A stretch of DNA of 8,400 nt from an uncultured Prevotella sp. (GTDB lineage: Bacteria; Bacteroidota; Bacteroidia; Bacteroidales; Bacteroidaceae), in contig CAAFFL010000023.1 in assembly GCA_900762125.1 (NCBI GenBank), forward strand, positions 1 through 8,400, written 5' to 3'. The notes under the pieces were generated by a model. That model searched no databases. It was not told the origin of the DNA and saw nothing but the letters and a program-made list of their open reading frames with translations. Made by a program: the position numbers and the translations under genes. Shown piece after piece: positions 6,250-8,400 of the stretch (within the stretch, counting starts at the first letter, position 1; the number at the start of each line of letters is the position of its first letter).

Positions 6250-7782
6250 TTAGATGCCGAAGCCAGCCTTCAGTGCGTCGACGATGCGCTGCTCGTACCA
6301 CTCGTTCTTCGAGCGGTTGTAGAGGCCCATCCACCACAGACCGGTGGTGTGGAGGCCATGGAGCTTCGTGGAGACGTAGGTGGCGTACTTCACACGCTCA
6401 TCCATAGACTTCGCCTCGTCGATGGCACCAAACTCACCGAAGATGAACGGGATGTTCAGGTCGTTGGCACGCTTCGAGACACGGTTGACGACGCCGTCGA
6501 TAGCCGTCATGCACTCGTCATCGAAGATGTTCTTGTTGTAGTCGTACTCCTTGCCGTTGGCATCCTTACCCGAGTTGTTGTTGCAGAAGTTGTACGGGTC
6601 GTAGCTGTGGATGGAGAGGTAGATGTGGTTGCTGTGCACATCCTTCGGCAGGGTGAGCTCGGCGAGCGGGTCACCATGGTTCGTCGTGTTCTCGTTGCCG
6701 GTAGCCGAGTAGGTGGTGATGGCGAGGTTACGATACTCGTTGTTGCCACCCGTGGCGCGGACGACGTTGACGAAGTCCTGCTGCAGCTTGTTGACGGCCT
6801 CATAGCTGTCATCACCGGGTGCGGGAGCGCTCCATGAGGATTTCTCGTCGAGGATCTCGTTGAACGACTCGAAGATGAGATGCTCATCATAATCCTTGAA
6901 CGTCTCGGCAATCTGCTTCCAGATAGCCTGGTAGCGAACGGTCTGCTCAGGGTAGGAGGCCATGTCGGCATAGAGCCAACCGCCGAGTTTCTGCTTCTCC
7001 TTAGAGCGTGTGCCGGTGTCGTGCATGACGTTGATGATGCAGTAGCCGCCGTCCTTCAGACAGTAGTCCACCACTTCCTTCACGCGTGCCATCCATGTGG
7101 CGTCGATGTTGTTGTTCGCGTCCATGTGGGGAGCCCAGGTGACGGGCACACGAATGATGTTGAAGCCCTGAGCATGGATATCGTCGATGATCTGCTGTGT
7201 GGTGACGGGCTGTTTCCAGGCGGTCTCATAGTCCTTGGTGGTCTTGCCCGTGGGATCCCACCAATCGCCCTCGGGATTGGAGTCGAGGGTGTTGCCGAGG
7301 TTATAGCCCATCTTCAGGTTGCGCACCATGTCCCACGCGCTCTCAAACGGGTCGTTGGGATCGGTGGACGTGCCGTCCTGCGTGACGGTGACGATCTGCG
7401 AGAGGTTGCCCGCCTTCAGCGTGATTTGTGACGTGCGCTGTGCCTCACGGTTAGACTCCACCGACACCTTGATGTAGGCGTTGCGGTTGGTTGCTGCGGT
7501 GTCGGTGTAGGCCCATCCGGGACCGGCATGCGGCGTGATGTGCAGCCAGGTGGTATCGGCTGCGGGGATCTCGGCTGTCCACTCGCCGTCGGTGGTGACG
7601 CCGAGCATCGTGGTCATCTCCGAGGAGTTGAAGTGAAGGTCCTGGATGGTCGTGCCGTCGCGTGTGACGGAGAGTCCCGTCACCTTGGCGTCGTCATCGC
7701 TCTTGCAGGAGGCGACGAAGACGAGGAGGACGGCGGTGAGGAACAGCCATCCGGCCTTGAGGATGTTATGTCTCTGTTTCAT
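6250..7782 (-). CDS. BACON-domain GH5 endo-beta-glucanase, surface lipoprotein (probable subfamily 4)
   Basis: The 510-residue protein has a lipoprotein signal with lipobox V-A-S-C26; the following K-S-D-D-D is an acidic signature associated with export to the cell surface in Bacteroidota. Residues about 35-136 are a BACON beta-sandwich (D-G-E-W-T-A-E-I and the end L-S-Q-I-V-T-V-T-Q-D-G). The GH5 barrel spans about 150-505: G-Y-N-L-G-N-T-L-D (159-167), R211 in I-I-R-V-P-V-T-W, H254 in V-M-H-D, general acid/base E309 after N308, H392 and Y394 in H-S-Y-D-P, nucleophile E450 in F-G-E-F-G, and W483-W484. All expected catalytic residues are present. G-Y-N-L-G-N-T-L-D points to GH5_4, which includes xyloglucanases, mixed-linkage glucanases and cellulases; the exact substrate cannot be read. 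The gene follows a probable glycan-binding protein gene by 79 bp, so it is probably an operon's last gene. The start is fixed by the signal peptide; the leader is AT-rich without a Shine-Dalgarno. Confidence 0.95.
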   Translation of the reverse strand: MKQRHNILKAGWLFLTAVLLVFVASCKSDDDAKVTGLSVTRDGTTIQDLHFNSSEMTTMLGVTTDGEWTAEIPAADTTWLHITPHAGPGWAYTDTAATNRNAYIKVSVESNREAQRTSQITLKAGNLSQIVTVTQDGTSTDPNDPFESAWDMVRNLKMGYNLGNTLDSNPEGDWWDPTGKTTKDYETAWKQPVTTQQIIDDIHAQGFNIIRVPVTWAPHMDANNNIDATWMARVKEVVDYCLKDGGYCIINVMHDTGTRSKEKQKLGGWLYADMASYPEQTVRYQAIWKQIAETFKDYDEHLIFESFNEILDEKSSWSAPAPGDDSYEAVNKLQQDFVNVVRATGGNNEYRNLAITTYSATGNENTTNHGDPLAELTLPKDVHSNHIYLSIHSYDPYNFCNNNSGKDANGKEYDYNKNIFDDECMTAIDGVVNRVSKRANDLNIPFIFGEFGAIDEAKSMDERVKYATYVSTKLHGLHTTGLWWMGLYNRSKNEWYEQRIVDALKAGFGI

Positions 7783-7801
7783 TGTTGTTTCGTTTTGATT
7801 G

Positions 7802-7845
7802 GCTGTCAGGGGCAGGGGGTTGGTAACCCTCTGCTGTCTGACAGC
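7802..7845 (-). other. Intercistronic hairpin between the glycan-binding protein gene and GH5
   Basis: GCTGTCAG (7802-7809) and CTGACAGC (7838-7845) pair perfectly, and the interior can continue with GCAG/CTGC-type pairing and a GGTT/AACC tip, giving a long, slightly bulged stem. No T-run follows on the minus strand, so a full terminator is unlikely. In the 79-nt gap of an operon such a structure may tune RNA decay, processing or read-through into GH5. Confidence 0.6.
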
Positions 7846-7861
7846 GAACTACATCTATTGT

Positions 7862-8400
7862 TTATTTACTCGGAAGGTAGATGACGCGAACGTTGTCGAA
7901 CTTCACGTCGACGTTGCCCTTCGTCGCGCCCTCATTAAACTGCATGATGCGGAACTGGTTCAAGCCTGCCTTCACAATGTCAGCATAAGTCTTGCCATTG
8001 TAGCAAGCGAAGTAGTCGAGCGGCACGACAGCACGGTACCAGCGGCCCTTGTGCGCCTCACCATTGGCATCGGCGAGGACTGCGCGGTGGAGGATATAGG
8101 TGTGCTCGTCGTAGTTGTCCCACTCCATAGCCTGGAAGATCGTATTATCCTGGAACGAGCCCCAGCAGTTCTCTGTGTCGCCGATAGGCTGGATTTGGTA
8201 GCGGAAGCAACCCGTGAACGACGGATCGTTGTACTTGGAGTCCGTGGCCTCGAAAACGTTGAAGGCGAGGTAGACCTCCTTCGACGTAGCCGTTGCAGGG
8301 ATGTTTTCGGAGAGCGAGAACGAGTGACCGTTCCAGTCCTTGCGGAAGTAGATCATCGTGCCCCAATAGTTGGAGCCATTGTCGGTGCCGTGAATCCAGC
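7862..8400 (-). CDS. C-terminal part of a probable surface glycan-binding protein (SGBP-B-like)
   Basis: A minus-strand frame is open at the right edge and ends in TAA (complement of 7862-7864). It gives 178 residues, since the frame continues upstream of the internal Met at 8356 with W-I-H-G-T-D-N-G-S-N-Y-W-G-T. The start is outside the window. The visible part is a beta-sandwich-like domain rich in aromatic residues (Y-W-G-T, D-W-N-G, W-D-N-Y, R-W-Y-R-A-V-V-P-L-D-Y-F), ending in V-K-F-D-N-V-R-V-I-Y-L-P, as in the C-terminal glycan-binding domain of IPT/TIG-containing surface glycan-binding proteins encoded after SusC/SusD. In the Bacteroides ovatus xyloglucan locus such a protein is encoded beside a BACON-GH5 enzyme, the same pairing as here. 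Another carbohydrate-binding lipoprotein remains possible; the domain identity rests on general resemblance and context. Confidence 0.6.
   Translation of the reverse strand, partial: WIHGTDNGSNYWGTMIYFRKDWNGHSFSLSENIPATATSKEVYLAFNVFEATDSKYNDPSFTGCFRYQIQPIGDTENCWGSFQDNTIFQAMEWDNYDEHTYILHRAVLADANGEAHKGRWYRAVVPLDYFACYNGKTYADIVKAGLNQFRIMQFNEGATKGNVDVKFDNVRVIYLPSK

Noticed and set aside
6136..6837. 233-codon plus-strand open frame opposite the GH5 gene
   Set aside because: It spans the GH5 terminator and the antisense of the catalytic domain; valine/aspartate-rich with no recognisable domain.

Overview
The window reads as a chromosomal segment of a Bacteroidota bacterium, most likely a Bacteroidales member close to Prevotellaceae. 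The evidence is a glycan-foraging gene set (GH115, BACON-GH5 lipoprotein, glycan-binding surface protein), a PorT-like outer-membrane barrel, promoters of the TTTG / TAnnTTTG type, AT-rich leaders without Shine-Dalgarno sequences before most genes, and a surface-lipoprotein export signature (C-K-S-D-D-D). Base composition is fairly GC-rich inside genes and AT-rich between some of them. The genus is an inference; no rRNA gene is present.

Layout, left to right. Positions 1-92 may hold the start of a minus-strand gene leaving the window (weak). Positions 93-205 are intergenic and carry a C/G-rich hairpin. A complete GH115 alpha-glucuronidase (206-2926, +) converges on a PorT-like outer-membrane protein (2952-3692, -). 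A 227-bp spacer holds a strong plus-strand promoter and a leader for a small 2[4Fe-4S] ferredoxin (3920-4090, +), which ends in a textbook terminator. An AAA-ATPase / PD-(D/E)XK protein of the family abundant in Bacteroidota follows (4193-5755, -) with its own promoter. The 494-bp gap 5756-6249 contains a striking array of short palindromes repeated every 22 bp, then a perfect-stem terminator. The right end is a minus-strand polysaccharide-utilisation operon: the C-terminal part of a probable surface glycan-binding protein (7862 to beyond 8400) followed by a BACON-GH5 endoglucanase lipoprotein (6250-7782).

How the genes work together. The surface glycan-binding protein and the GH5 lipoprotein are probably the distal end of a SusC/SusD-type locus for a beta-glucan such as xyloglucan, mixed-linkage glucan or cellulose; the rest would lie to the right. 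The GH115 would remove (4-O-methyl-)glucuronic acid from glucuronoxylan and is a separate transcription unit. PorT belongs to type IX secretion; neither glycosidase shows an obvious type IX sorting domain, so they probably do not depend on it. The ferredoxin is a general electron carrier and the AAA/nuclease gene has no evident link to its neighbours.

The most unusual non-coding signals are the 22-bp-phased palindrome array (5954-6119) and the consensus Shine-Dalgarno with a 21-codon upstream reading frame in the ferredoxin leader (3859-3939).
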